Below the pieces are notes generated by a model. It was not told the origin of the DNA, searched no databases, and saw nothing but the letters and a program-made list of their open reading frames with translations. Both the position numbers and the translations under genes were made by a program. From contig CANOFW010000021.1 in the NCBI GenBank assembly GCA_947565425.1, positions 1 through 52,796 of the forward strand: DNA of 52,796 nt, in the 5' to 3' direction. This document shows positions 43,000 to 51,723 of this stretch, in pieces. The DNA is from an uncultured Lachnospiraceae bacterium (GTDB lineage: Bacteria > Bacillota > Clostridia > Lachnospirales > Lachnospiraceae). How positions within the stretch are numbered: the first letter of the stretch is position 1; every line of letters starts with the position of its first letter.

Positions 43000-45000
43000 A
43001 TGGAAAACAAATTAGAACATGTAGAGGACATCCTCAGCCGGAGTATCAGTGGATTTCACGCGTATCGTTTGGATGAGCCGGTTCATCTGCAATATGTTAG
43101 CCGTAATTTTTGTGAAATGACAGGTTATAAGCAGACAGAGTTGCTCAGCGAAAGGGAAGATTTGTATAGGTCCCTGGTGCACCCGGCGGATAGGGATGTT
43201 TATGGTAAATTTATAGAAAATCTTATATCAAAAGAGCAGACGCTTACATGTGAATACCGCTTGATAAAAAAGAACGGGGGTGTTCTTTATGTAAGTGATG
43301 CTGTCACGTCCAGGAAATTGGAAGATGGCGTTTATGCTGGCTATTCTGTGCTCACGGATATCACGGAGGCAAAGAAGGAAGACACCAATCTACAATTTCT
43401 CAAAGAAACAATTCCCTGTGGATTTATGCGATGTACCTGTGGAAAGCAGCCGCGAATTACATATATCAACAAGCAGATGATGGATTTTCTGCGTCTGCCT
43501 CAAACCCGAGATGGTGAGCTTGATTACTTGGATCTTTATAAGGAAAATATTTATATGATGATTCCCATGGAAGAGCGGGGACGTTTTGCCCGCTACTTAG
43601 AGCGTGTGTATGCCGCTGCTGCTCCCATTGCAGGTGAGCTGGAGCTTTTGCGCTGCGACGGGACAAGGGCTTATATGTTTGGCTGGGTGACGAAATGTTC
43701 TAACGAGCAGGGGGAAGAGGAGTTTCAGTGTGTTTGTATGGATATCACAGAGAGACACCATGTCAAAAAAGCAGATGAAGAGAAGCGTTATCTTAAAGCC
43801 CTTACCGATATCTATGACAAGATTTTTGCATATGATTTGGGTAAAAATACGGTAAAATGTCTCTATAGCAACAATTCTCCTATGTTCAAATGGTTAGAGG
43901 ACGTTCCCATGCAGATGGAGGATGCCACGGAGCGCTGGATTGCGGGCACAGTAGACGCGAAAGACGGTGACAGGGTTCGCCAGTTTTTCCAGGACTTTTT
44001 TCAGAAAAAATTATTTGAAGCGGATGATAAACCGCCGCAGATCACCTATAAATCACAGTCCTCAAGCGGTGACATGAAACAGTACAGCGGCATTTTTCTG
44101 AAAATGGATGAATTTGTCAGTCTATATTGTTGCCGTTGTGTACCGGATATGAAAGACACTGCCGCTCTAAGAGATGAAAATGCTTTTCTCAAAGAAAATG
44201 TGCAAGAGTTGGCGACACATTTTACGGATGGTGTGGCGGCATTTGCGGTGACAGAGAAATATGTGAGCCCTTTGTATGCCAGCGATAATATATGTGAATT
44301 TTTTGGCTTTGCCAAAGAAGAGTGGCTTTCTATGGTGAAAAGAGAGACGCCAATCAAAGAATTTATAGCGTGCAGTCATACAGATTTTGAAGATTTTGAG
44401 AAACTTTTGCGTGCCGGTGAGTCGGAGTTTACTTATATTGATTTAAAGAGTGGGAACGAACGGCGGGTGAAGGCGGTGTGTTCCCAGAAATCTCCCGGCG
44501 GTTCTGCGCCAAGGTATGTGATGCTTTACCATATGGATGGCGCGCAGCCCCAGAAAGATGAAAGCCGGCCTACAAATCCTGCCGTGTTTATCCGCATGTT
44601 TGGATATTTCGATGTTTTTGTGGGAGAAAAACCGATTGCTTTTCGCAATAAGAAAGCAAAAGAATTATTTGCACTGTTGGCGGATCGCCGCGGAGGTTAC
44701 GTTACCTCGGAAGAGGCAATCAGCTTTTTATGGGAGGATGAGCCCGTAAATCCGGTGACACTCTCTCGTTACCGTAAGGTTGCGCTGAGGCTGAAAAATA
44801 CGCTGGCAGAATATGGAATTTCGGACGTTATGGAGACCGTGGACGGCAAACGCCGCATTGTTGCGGAGAACGTGCAATGTGATCTATATAATTACCTTTC
44901 CGGTGAGGAAGCGTACGCACAGCTCTTTAAGGGGAGCTATTTGAATAATTATAGCTGGGGAGAGAATACTCTGGCAGAACTTACCGGGGATATTTTATAA
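43000..45000 (+). CDS. Multi-PAS sensor protein with C-terminal winged-helix DNA-binding domain
   Basis: A 666-residue soluble protein with no membrane helix. I read four PAS-like segments: about 12-130 (MTGYKQTEL, YRLIKKNGG, VLTDITEAKK), 130-258 (YINKQMMDFL, VCMDITERHH), 262-390 (DIYDKIFAYDLGKNTVK) and 395-520 (YASDNICEFFGFAKEEW). Residues about 525-630 form an OmpR/SARP-type winged helix (RMFGYFDVFVGEKPIAFRN, LFALLADRRGGYVTSEEA, YRKVALRLKNTL). Such proteins would bind a small ligand and act directly on DNA without a kinase. ATG 43000 follows AAGGAG by 7 nt. It lies just after the fatty acid operon and begins a four-gene unit with a thioesterase. Ligand and targets are unknown. Confidence 0.78.
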   Translation: MENKLEHVEDILSRSISGFHAYRLDEPVHLQYVSRNFCEMTGYKQTELLSEREDLYRSLVHPADRDVYGKFIENLISKEQTLTCEYRLIKKNGGVLYVSDAVTSRKLEDGVYAGYSVLTDITEAKKEDTNLQFLKETIPCGFMRCTCGKQPRITYINKQMMDFLRLPQTRDGELDYLDLYKENIYMMIPMEERGRFARYLERVYAAAAPIAGELELLRCDGTRAYMFGWVTKCSNEQGEEEFQCVCMDITERHHVKKADEEKRYLKALTDIYDKIFAYDLGKNTVKCLYSNNSPMFKWLEDVPMQMEDATERWIAGTVDAKDGDRVRQFFQDFFQKKLFEADDKPPQITYKSQSSSGDMKQYSGIFLKMDEFVSLYCCRCVPDMKDTAALRDENAFLKENVQELATHFTDGVAAFAVTEKYVSPLYASDNICEFFGFAKEEWLSMVKRETPIKEFIACSHTDFEDFEKLLRAGESEFTYIDLKSGNERRVKAVCSQKSPGGSAPRYVMLYHMDGAQPQKDESRPTNPAVFIRMFGYFDVFVGEKPIAFRNKKAKELFALLADRRGGYVTSEEAISFLWEDEPVNPVTLSRYRKVALRLKNTLAEYGISDVMETVDGKRRIVAENVQCDLYNYLSGEEAYAQLFKGSYLNNYSWGENTLAELTGDIL

Positions 45001-45022
45001 CGTGGGTTTAGCGAGGTGTAAG

Positions 45023-45439
45023 ATGCATATTTATATTCACAGAGTAAATTATTATGAAACGGATAAGATGGGGATCACGCATCATTCCAACTATATCCGT
45101 TGGATGGAGGAGGCGCGCGCAGATTATCTGAAAAGTCTCGGCTATGGACTGCGCAGGTTAGAGGCGAACGGCATTACTTCTCCGGTGGTGTCTGTCGAGT
45201 GCCGTTACAAACAAACGACGACGTTTGATGATGAAATTAAAATTGAAGTTGCTATAGAGAAATATAACAGCGTTAAGCTGGAATTAAGTTATATTATGAC
45301 AGAGCTTGCAACAGGGACGGTAGTACTGACTGCAAAATCGGCACATTGCTTTGTTGATGAAAAGGGAAGGCCGATAATTGTCAAGAAACTTTTCCCTGAG
45401 TTCGATGAAATTCTTAGAGCAGAAAAAGATAAAAGATAA
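45023..45439 (+). CDS. YbgC/4-hydroxybenzoyl-CoA-type acyl-CoA thioesterase
   Basis: A 138-residue hot-dog-fold thioesterase. The active-site signature NYYETDKMGITHHSNYIRW (catalytic Asp in the YETDxMG motif) is clear, and VECRYKQTTTFDDEI follows. It hydrolyses acyl-CoA or acyl-ACP thioesters. GAGGTG lies before ATG 45023; it starts 22 bp after the PAS regulator, so the pair is probably cotranscribed. Together with the upstream acyl-CoA synthetase it suggests control of acyl-CoA levels. Confidence 0.88.
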   Translation: MHIYIHRVNYYETDKMGITHHSNYIRWMEEARADYLKSLGYGLRRLEANGITSPVVSVECRYKQTTTFDDEIKIEVAIEKYNSVKLELSYIMTELATGTVVLTAKSAHCFVDEKGRPIIVKKLFPEFDEILRAEKDKR

Positions 45440-45452
45440 ATGGAGAATGTTT

Positions 45453-46334
45453 ATGCAGTTTGAAGATAAATTTTTTGAGGCAGAAGAACGCTGCGGCTAT
45501 CATGTTTCCGCAAAGATGAAAAAGGTCTGGGCAGTTGAGCTTAATCTTCTTGATTATTTTGACAAATTGTGCCAAGAGTATAACCTGCGTTATTTCATCG
45601 GCTTTGGTTCATTGCTAGGCGCGGTCCGCCACCAAGGGTTTATACCTTGGGATGACGATATTGATGTTGTGATGTTTCGTGATGAGTATGAAAAATTAAA
45701 AGAAATTGCAGGGGAGAAAGTTGGGTTTCCATATTTTTTCCAGAACAGCTATACAGATACAATGATATGGGCATTTGCAAAACTGAGAGATAGCCGGACA
45801 ACAGCGATTGAGTTCCCTGATTTTCCGCCAGAGTTTCATCAGGGCATTTTTATTGACATTTTTCCTATAGATGATGTTCCAGACGGTATTACCATGAAGC
45901 CGATCATAGGGCAGATGCAACGTGAAATATGGCTGTCTATTGTGGAGCCGGAGCGTTTAAAAGCATTGATTGACAGTGGGCGAAGATTCGCTTTGGAAGC
46001 CAATCTTCTCCTGGAGCTTTTGCGTATGCCAGTACGGGAACGCATGAAAATGTTTGAAGATTTCAATGTTTCGCGGTTTGAAACATCCTCCAGGGTTAAT
46101 TTCCTAACCGATCATTTTATGGGCTTTCCGAGTATGCTGCGGGAATGGTTTACAGATACGGTGTATCTTCCATTTGAGAATACAATGGTGCCCGCCCCGG
46201 CAGCATATGAGAGCCTACTATCATGCCTTTACGGTGATTATATGACGCCGTCACAGATTCCCAATATGCATGAAGGAATATTTCTTGATCCAGACGCTCC
46301 GTATACGCAGTATATAAATAAGGAAGGAGTATAA
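45453..46334 (+). CDS. LicD family phosphotransferase
   Basis: A 293-residue protein with the LicD nucleotidyltransferase-fold motif GFGSLLGAVRHQGFIPWDD followed by DIDVVM. LicD proteins attach phosphocholine or similar groups to teichoic acid or other surface glycans. The rest (FIDIFPIDDVP, then FENTMVPAP and CLYGDYMTP) matches the family. Start at 45453, after GGAG. It is 13 bp after the thioesterase gene. No choline uptake (licB) or choline kinase (licA) gene is visible, so the donor is unknown. Confidence 0.88.
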   Translation: MQFEDKFFEAEERCGYHVSAKMKKVWAVELNLLDYFDKLCQEYNLRYFIGFGSLLGAVRHQGFIPWDDDIDVVMFRDEYEKLKEIAGEKVGFPYFFQNSYTDTMIWAFAKLRDSRTTAIEFPDFPPEFHQGIFIDIFPIDDVPDGITMKPIIGQMQREIWLSIVEPERLKALIDSGRRFALEANLLLELLRMPVRERMKMFEDFNVSRFETSSRVNFLTDHFMGFPSMLREWFTDTVYLPFENTMVPAPAAYESLLSCLYGDYMTPSQIPNMHEGIFLDPDAPYTQYINKEGV

Positions 46335-46335
46335 A

Positions 46336-47307
46336 ATGAACCGTACCAGAAAACAGGTAGTAGAACAAAACGAAGTTTCTGAAGTATTTACATTTTCGCT
46401 GGGGAAGATTCCGCAGAAAGTGCTTATAGAGGGGAAACGTAAGAATCTTCCTCTTGTCATAACGCTTCATGGCGGGCCGGGTTCACCAATTCCTTTTTCG
46501 GTAGGGTGCCGTGGGATGTTTCCGGAATTTGCGGAGCGTTTTCTCATGGTATATTGGGATCAATTGGGCTGCGGTATCAACAATTGTCAATTGGACAGCC
46601 GCTTTACTGTTGATTCTTTTGTGGAAATGGCGGCAGATTTGATTGTGGAGGTTAAGAAAATGTTTCCGGGCAATCCGCTTATTCTCTTTGGCATGTCCTG
46701 GGGCAGCGTGCTTGCACTTAAAGTCTTGCGGAAAACGCAGGGGAACGTCGACGGTGTAGTAACCTGGGGGCAGGTGCTGAGGAAGCTTTTTTTAAACGAG
46801 GAAGTGTATCAGTCATTGGAGAAAGGCGGATGCCCAGCAGGGAAGATGCAGAAAATCCGGGCAATTACCGCTGATGATTTTGAGGATAAAGATATGAAGC
46901 TTCTGGCAGGAAGCGTTCGCAAATATACGGACGGCTACTTCAATAAAAAGGGAGAACAGGCGCCGTTATTTCCCATTATAAAGGGACTGCTTACAAGCCC
47001 GGATTATCGGTTAAGAGATTTTAAAGCTATCATGATAAATGGGGTTTCCTCCGCGAAATGGTTATGGAATGAATTGTTAGCGATTGATTTATCAGAAGAA
47101 CTGGCAGAGATAAATGTACCGTATTATATATTACAGGGGGATACGGATATTGTGACGTCTACAACTGTTATCAAAAAAGAAGTAGAAGCGTCCCATAATG
47201 CATGTCTGCGTTGTCGCGTGATTAAAAATTCCGGGCATATGCCTGGTAAGGCGGGGATGGCAGCCGTGTTGGAGACATTGCAAGAGGCTGTGGAAGATGT
47301 TCAGTAA
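46336..47307 (+). CDS. Alpha/beta hydrolase, proline iminopeptidase-like
   Basis: A 323-residue alpha/beta-hydrolase. The oxyanion motif HGGPGSP, nucleophile Ser in LFGMSWGSVLAL, Asp in LQGDTDIVT and His in NSGHMPG form the expected catalytic set. HGGPG with YWDQLGCG resembles prolyl aminopeptidases and related hydrolases. It directly follows licD (1-bp gap, AAGGAG site in the licD end). Substrate unknown. It is convergent with the MATE gene; the 55-bp gap shows no clear terminator. Confidence 0.82.
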   Translation: MNRTRKQVVEQNEVSEVFTFSLGKIPQKVLIEGKRKNLPLVITLHGGPGSPIPFSVGCRGMFPEFAERFLMVYWDQLGCGINNCQLDSRFTVDSFVEMAADLIVEVKKMFPGNPLILFGMSWGSVLALKVLRKTQGNVDGVVTWGQVLRKLFLNEEVYQSLEKGGCPAGKMQKIRAITADDFEDKDMKLLAGSVRKYTDGYFNKKGEQAPLFPIIKGLLTSPDYRLRDFKAIMINGVSSAKWLWNELLAIDLSEELAEINVPYYILQGDTDIVTSTTVIKKEVEASHNACLRCRVIKNSGHMPGKAGMAAVLETLQEAVEDVQ

Positions 47308-47362
47308 TAAAATAAGTCTGAACGACAATTCTATTTTGCTGTGTTAGCAAGAGGCGGGTACT

Positions 47363-48703
47363 TTACGGCCAGTCAAACAACATCTTCTGTTTTCTTGCGT
47401 AATAAGAAAGCCCAATAATATCTGCCAAAATCCAGCCAATAGGCACCGACCACCAAATTCCGACCACGCCGATTGCTGGGATTGCCGAGAGTATATATGC
47501 CAATGCCACGCGCGTTCCCAGCGAGAAAATGGTAAGGACGACCGACATGCCGGGCCGCCCCAATGCCCGATAGAGCCCATAAAGCAGAAACAGACAGCCG
47601 ATTCCGCAGTAAAATGTCCCTTCGATTCTCAGATAGCGAACACCTTCTGCCACAATCGCAGTTTCATCGGCGTTAATAAATAATAACATCAGTGGGCGGG
47701 CGAATAAACATACAACCATAGAAATAACAATACAGAAAATTGCTGATGCAGCAACAGCGCCGCGAAGTCCCGCACGGATACGTTCTTCCTTTTTTGCGCC
47801 ATAATTTTGGGCAATGAAGGTAGAGAAAGCGTTGCCGAAGTCTTGCACAGGCATATAGGCGAAAGCGTCAATTTTGACTGCGGCGGCAAAAGCGGCCATG
47901 ACTACAGGTCCAAAACTGTTGACAACGCCTTGTACCATAAGAATACCCAAATTCATCACAGATTGCTGCACACATGTCAACAAGGAAAAATTGGATATTT
48001 CTTTCAGACAGCCAGGACGAACGTGCAGTTCGTCCTTTTTCAGTCTCATGCAAGGAACACGTAGTAAACTGTAGAGCGCGATACCGATGCCAGAAACATA
48101 CTGCGCAACCACAGTCGCCCCTGCTGCGCCGGCCGTTCCCCATTTTAAGCCGATGACAAACCATAAATCCAGCGCAATATTTAGTATGGCAGAGCTTGCG
48201 AGAAATACAAGTGGAACCATAGAATTGCCCAAGGCACGCAACAGTGAGGCAAAATAATTGTAGAGGAACGTGGCAATAATCCCACAAAAAATAAGGATGA
48301 GATAACTGCGCATGAGAAGCCATACCTCATCGGGCACTTGCAAAAAGAACTTTATGTTGTCGAGCAATAAGAAGATTAGGAAATTGAGGAAAATCGTGAG
48401 CGAGGCTATTAGTGTAAAAGAAGCGCAAATTCCTTCCTTGAGACCTTTTTCATCCCCCTCACCAAAACGCATGGAGATAAAAGTTCCACTGCCCATACAC
48501 AATCCTAGCAGGATGGAGGTGAGGAATGTCATCAGTGTGAAAGAAGAGCCTACTGCTGCCAAAGCATCTCTGCCAAGAAATCTGCCGACGATCAGGGTAT
48601 CAGCGATATTGTAGCATTGCTGCAAGAGGTTGCCCAATATCATCGGCAGGGAAAAACGTAACATGGATTTCATAGCAGGGCCTTGTGTCATGTCTATGTT
48701 CAT
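47363..48703 (-). CDS. MATE family efflux transporter
   Basis: A 446-residue protein with about 12 membrane helices in two homologous halves, typical of MatE proteins (N-terminal FSLPMILGNLLQQCYNIADTL, then VGRFLGRDALAAVGSS). It exports cationic drugs or metabolites using a sodium or proton gradient. It starts 3 bp after the stop codon of the small gene 48707-48946, with no good ribosome site of its own, so its translation may depend on that gene. Confidence 0.92.
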   Translation of the reverse strand: MNIDMTQGPAMKSMLRFSLPMILGNLLQQCYNIADTLIVGRFLGRDALAAVGSSFTLMTFLTSILLGLCMGSGTFISMRFGEGDEKGLKEGICASFTLIASLTIFLNFLIFLLLDNIKFFLQVPDEVWLLMRSYLILIFCGIIATFLYNYFASLLRALGNSMVPLVFLASSAILNIALDLWFVIGLKWGTAGAAGATVVAQYVSGIGIALYSLLRVPCMRLKKDELHVRPGCLKEISNFSLLTCVQQSVMNLGILMVQGVVNSFGPVVMAAFAAAVKIDAFAYMPVQDFGNAFSTFIAQNYGAKKEERIRAGLRGAVAASAIFCIVISMVVCLFARPLMLLFINADETAIVAEGVRYLRIEGTFYCGIGCLFLLYGLYRALGRPGMSVVLTIFSLGTRVALAYILSAIPAIGVVGIWWSVPIGWILADIIGLSYYARKQKMLFDWP

Positions 48704-48706
48704 TTA

Positions 48707-48946
48707 TTATAAACCAGCCATCATCATAATCATAAGTTGATCCCTGCGCACGGCGTCTTCCGCCCCTTTTACTCCAGATATCTTGCCGTCAAGATCTGCT
48801 TTGCTTGCCGCAGCGCGCATCAGTTTTTCCTTAAATTCCTTCTCTTTCTGTTCAGCATTTGCAGAACGTCTCTCGGCATCTGCCTGAATCCGCAGCCTTA
48901 ACGCGTTTTCCATAGAATCCAATACTTGCCTCATATCTGTTGCCAT
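48707..48946 (-). CDS. Small conserved-looking helical protein of unknown function
   Basis: 79 residues, highly charged and predicted all-helical (many A, E, K, R), ending in the methionine-rich MIMMMAGL. No signal peptide or membrane helix. A very good ribosome site (AGGAGGTAATC before the ATG) and tight coupling to the MATE gene support a real gene. I do not recognise the family. It could be a translational leader for the transporter or a small cytosolic adaptor. Confidence 0.7.
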   Translation of the reverse strand: MATDMRQVLDSMENALRLRIQADAERRSANAEQKEKEFKEKLMRAAASKADLDGKISGVKGAEDAVRRDQLMIMMMAGL

Positions 48947-49201
48947 GATTACCTCCTGTGAAAAAGATAAAAAGTAGTTCTGAAACCAATAATTCTCTAC
49001 TGTGTGAATAATGATATATCTTATATCGGTTTTCTTTGCCGTTTATTATACAGATTTTTTATAGAAGTTTTGTAATTTTTGGATATGTATGCTATATTCA
49101 TTATTAACTATAAAGGTTTTGCGCCGATATATAGTATATCAAATATTATATTTAACATTGGGATAGGGAAATCCGATATTTTATTCAAAGGAGTGATAAG
49201 T

Positions 49202-50386
49202 ATGAGTCAAAATTATTCACAGATGTTCCAAGGGCTTTCATCATCCGGCTCAGGGGGCAACAATTTTCTGGCAGATTATGCCAGCCTTAAAAGCGGCAGC
49301 TATGGCAGGCTTATGAAAGCTTATTATGGGTCAAGTTCAAGTTCTAGTTCCGTATCATCTGGATCAAAAGCCCAGACAAATAACGTTCTCGAGAGAATTC
49401 TCGAAGAGAGGCGCAATCCTAAGGTTTCCGAGGATGTGAAAGAGGCGAATGCCAATCTGACAGCAGGAATTCCTACACTGAAGAATGCTGTTTCAGCTTT
49501 ACAGAATGAGAATACTTATACAGATACGCCGGGGCAGAATGGGCAGAATGGGCAGAGCGCAACAGACAAGGTAGCTTCTGCGCTGAAGAATTTTGTGTCA
49601 CAGTATAATGATGTTGTGAATGCTGCAAAGCAATCGACGTTGTCTAACAAAACGGCTTATATCGCCAATATGATGAAAACTACGAAGGCTAATGCAGATA
49701 AGCTTTCAGAAATTGGCGTTTCCATCAATGCAAATGGTACGCTCCAATTTAATGAAGGCACGATGAAGTCTGCGGGTGTCTCCAAAGTGCAGGAGATGTT
49801 TTCTAGCAAAAATGCTATGAGCTATGGTTCTACGGTGATGTCTCGCCTTCAGTTTGCCGGTATTGCCACGGGTACTACAGAGGAAACAGATAAAGATAAC
49901 ACCGCAGGTTCCAGCGCAGCTTCCCTCAAGGCAGACGGCGAAGCTCTTGCTTCTGACAAGTTATATCAAAAGATCAAGGACAAAGACGGCAAAGAGACAT
50001 ATGATATTGATAAAATCCTTTCCACGGCGAAGAGTTTTGTAAGCAACTATAATGGAATGTTTGATGCAGCAGAATCCAGCACAAACTCCGGTGTATTAGC
50101 GAATTTAGCTAAAATCAAGGAAAAAACCGCGCAGAATGCGGATGCATTGAAGCAGTTTGGATTTAGTGTAGACGAGAAGGGCAGAATGAAGCTTGACGAA
50201 GACACATTTAAAAAGGCGGATATGTCCAAAGTACAGAAATTCTTCAAAGATTATGGTTCTTCCATCGCAACCAATGCGTCGCTGGTAGATTATTATACGA
50301 CCACGAAGGCCAATAGTGCCAGCGGTTACACGGCTGCCGGAGCATATAGTGTACAGGGCAGTTCCCGTTTTGCAGACTCGATCTAA
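49202..50386 (+). CDS. FliD C-terminal-like protein with a duplicated domain
   Basis: 394 residues, no signal peptide and no membrane helix. N-terminal region (1-120): a serine-rich stretch and the segment NFLADYASLKSGSYGRLMKA. Two homologous modules follow at about 123-215 and 271-365; each has an FVSxYN helix, a KxxANADKLSEIGV-like helix and a G-x-L/M-x-x-x-E-x-x-x-K motif ending SKVQxxF. This pattern resembles the C-terminal domain of flagellar cap proteins (FliD), but the FliD N-terminal D0 and hook-association parts are absent. The frame opens at 49079, but AAAGGAGTGAT precedes ATG 49202. It is divergent from the MATE/small-protein unit and monocistronic. Function unknown; the FliD link is inference. 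Confidence 0.75.
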   Translation: MSQNYSQMFQGLSSSGSGGNNFLADYASLKSGSYGRLMKAYYGSSSSSSSVSSGSKAQTNNVLERILEERRNPKVSEDVKEANANLTAGIPTLKNAVSALQNENTYTDTPGQNGQNGQSATDKVASALKNFVSQYNDVVNAAKQSTLSNKTAYIANMMKTTKANADKLSEIGVSINANGTLQFNEGTMKSAGVSKVQEMFSSKNAMSYGSTVMSRLQFAGIATGTTEETDKDNTAGSSAASLKADGEALASDKLYQKIKDKDGKETYDIDKILSTAKSFVSNYNGMFDAAESSTNSGVLANLAKIKEKTAQNADALKQFGFSVDEKGRMKLDEDTFKKADMSKVQKFFKDYGSSIATNASLVDYYTTTKANSASGYTAAGAYSVQGSSRFADSI

Positions 50387-50414
50387 TTGAGTGTAAGAAC
50401 ATAAGGAAATAGCG

Positions 50415-50457
50415 TGTGCGGGCCAACCAGAATTACTCTGGCGGGTCCGCATTTGTT
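50415..50457 (+). terminator. Intrinsic terminator of the FliD-like gene
   Basis: TGCGGGCC pairs with GGTCCGCA and the inner CCAGA pairs with TCTGG, followed by TTTGTTTG. Confidence 0.78.
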
Positions 50458-50544
50458 TGCGTTAGCATTCAATTTTCACGGTTGGAACAGTTGCAGTTTT
50501 TCGCTGTATCGTTGTCTCCACTTTTGGCGAGTAAAAGGACAATC

Positions 50545-50580
50545 AAAAAGGGAACAAACCATTTCTGGTTCATTCCCTTA
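50545..50580 (-). terminator. Intrinsic terminator of rubrerythrin
   Basis: On the minus strand AAGGGAA and AACC pair with GGTT and TTCCCTT, followed by TTTTTG, 33 bp after the rubrerythrin stop. Confidence 0.8.
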
Positions 50581-50613
50581 GTCTTCAAAATTCATTAAAA
50601 TCAGGCGTTTTGA

Positions 50614-51156
50614 TTAGCCGAAATATCTCTTCAACAGGCCCTCAAATGCCTTGCCATGTCTAGCCTCATCACGAGCCATTTCATGTACGGTATCATGAAT
50701 AGCGTCTAAGTTCTGAGCTTTTGCGCGCTTTGCAAGGTCAAATTTACCAGCAGTAGCGCCGTTCTCAGCTTCTACACGCATTTCCAGGTTCTTCTTGGTG
50801 CTGTCAGTAACAACTTCGCCTAACAGCTCAGCAAATTTTGCAGCATGTTCAGCCTCTTCGTAAGCAGCTTTCTCCCAGTATAAACCGATTTCTGGATAGC
50901 CTTCTCTGTGGGCAACCCTAGCCATTGCAAGGTACATGCCGACTTCGGTACATTCTCCGTTGAAGTTAGCTCTGAGGTCAGCCATGATGTCCTCGGAAAC
51001 ACCCTGTGCCACGCCTACTACATGTTCAGCAGCCCATGTCTTCTCGCCGCTCTGCTCTGTGAACTTGGAAGCTGGAGCATTACACTGTGGACACTTCTCT
51101 GGTGCTGCATCTCCTTCATGAACATAACCACATACACTACATACAAATTTTTTCAT
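50614..51156 (-). CDS. Rubrerythrin, reverse type (rubredoxin domain first)
   Basis: A 180-residue peroxide- and oxygen-detoxifying protein. The N-terminal rubredoxin-like iron site ([20 protein letters not shown]) comes before the diiron four-helix bundle with Glu ligands in [36 protein letters not shown] and [13 protein letters not shown]. This reverse order is that of clostridial revRbr, which gives NADH-dependent peroxidase activity with rubredoxin partners. A perfect 11-3-11 inverted repeat lies at its promoter, and the PerR/Fur-like gene is directly upstream, so peroxide-responsive repression is likely. Confidence 0.94.
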   Translation of the reverse strand: MKKFVCSVCGYVHEGDAAPEKCPQCNAPASKFTEQSGEKTWAAEHVVGVAQGVSEDIMADLRANFNGECTEVGMYLAMARVAHREGYPEIGLYWEKAAYEEAEHAAKFAELLGEVVTDSTKKNLEMRVEAENGATAGKFDLAKRAKAQNLDAIHDTVHEMARDEARHGKAFEGLLKRYFG

Positions 51157-51199
51157 AATAATTCGTCCTTTCTCTTTATATTAAATTTTTTGTGCATTC

Positions 51200-51224
51200 A
51201 ATAACAGTAATCGTTACTGTTATT
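51200..51224 (-). promoter_or_regulatory. PerR-type operator at the rubrerythrin promoter
   Basis: AATAACAGTAA-TCG-TTACTGTTATT, a perfect inverted repeat. It starts beside the -10 box (TATTTT, 51227-51232) of a minus-strand promoter whose -35 is TTGACA (51250-51255), 17-bp spacing. Bound protein would block the start of transcription. A related weaker repeat (AATAATA-gtaat-TATTATT) lies at the perR promoter. Confidence 0.8.
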
Positions 51225-51226
51225 AT

Positions 51227-51255
51227 AAAATATCATACATGCTATCACATGTCAA
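51227..51255 (-). promoter_or_regulatory. Rubrerythrin promoter
   Basis: Minus strand: TTGACA (51255 down to 51250), 17-bp spacer, TATTTT (51232 down to 51227). A better TATAAT-like box at 51222-51227 would need a 22-bp spacer and is less likely. Confidence 0.6.
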
Positions 51256-51264
51256 CAGAAATTT

Positions 51265-51645
51265 TTATTTTTCCAGGCAGTTTCGGCATTTCCCAAAAAA
51301 GTAAGTAACATGTCCCTCTATCTCTCCGTCAAACCCAGATTTGGCAAGCGTATTAATATGGTCGATATTCTCGATTTCCAAGTCCAGAACGTTGCCACAT
51401 TTGGTACAGAGTAAATGGTAGTGAGGCGATATGTTTCCGTCAAAACGGTCTGGTCCAATACCTGTTGAAAGTTTGCGGATTTCGCCTAATTTTGTCAGGA
51501 GAGATAAGTTCCGGTATACCGTTCCCAGACTGATGTTGGGAAATTCCTTCCTCACATTCAAGTAAACAGTCTCGGCAGTAGGATGGTCATAGCGGTTTGC
51601 CAGAAAATCTTTGATACATTCTCTCTGACGGCTGTGCTTGATCAA
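51265..51645 (-). CDS. perR: Fur family transcriptional repressor, PerR-like
   Basis: A 126-residue metalloregulator. Winged-helix DNA-binding part (HPTAETVYLNVRKEFPNIS, LGTVYRNLSLL), then a metal-sensing domain with PHYHLLCTKCG and C-terminal CRNC, the two cysteine pairs of the structural zinc site. The histidine and aspartate residues around DRFDGNISPHYH fit a PerR sensing site. ATG 51660 has no ribosome site, whereas GGAGG lies 8 nt before the in-frame TTG at 51645, which I take as start. It likely represses itself and rubrerythrin. Confidence 0.85.
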   Translation of the reverse strand: MIKHSRQRECIKDFLANRYDHPTAETVYLNVRKEFPNISLGTVYRNLSLLTKLGEIRKLSTGIGPDRFDGNISPHYHLLCTKCGNVLDLEIENIDHINTLAKSGFDGEIEGHVTYFFGKCRNCLEK

Positions 51646-51663
51646 TGTTTCATCCTCCATAAA

Positions 51664-51682
51664 AATAATAGTAATTATTATT
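51664..51682 (-). promoter_or_regulatory. Second PerR-type operator, at perR itself
   Basis: AATAATA-gtaat-TATTATT, directly downstream of the perR -10 box, the same position as the operator at rubrerythrin. Weaker symmetry suggests autoregulation at a different affinity. Confidence 0.55.
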
Positions 51683-51694
51683 GTTTACAAAATA

Positions 51695-51723
51695 AATATA
51701 ATCCCGCTGCACCAAAATGTCAA
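51695..51723 (-). promoter_or_regulatory. perR promoter
   Basis: Minus strand: TTGACA (51723 down to 51718), 17-bp spacer, TATATT (51700 down to 51695). The -35 box lies in the loop of the hairpin 51701-51735 and the spacer runs through one of its arms. Confidence 0.7.
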
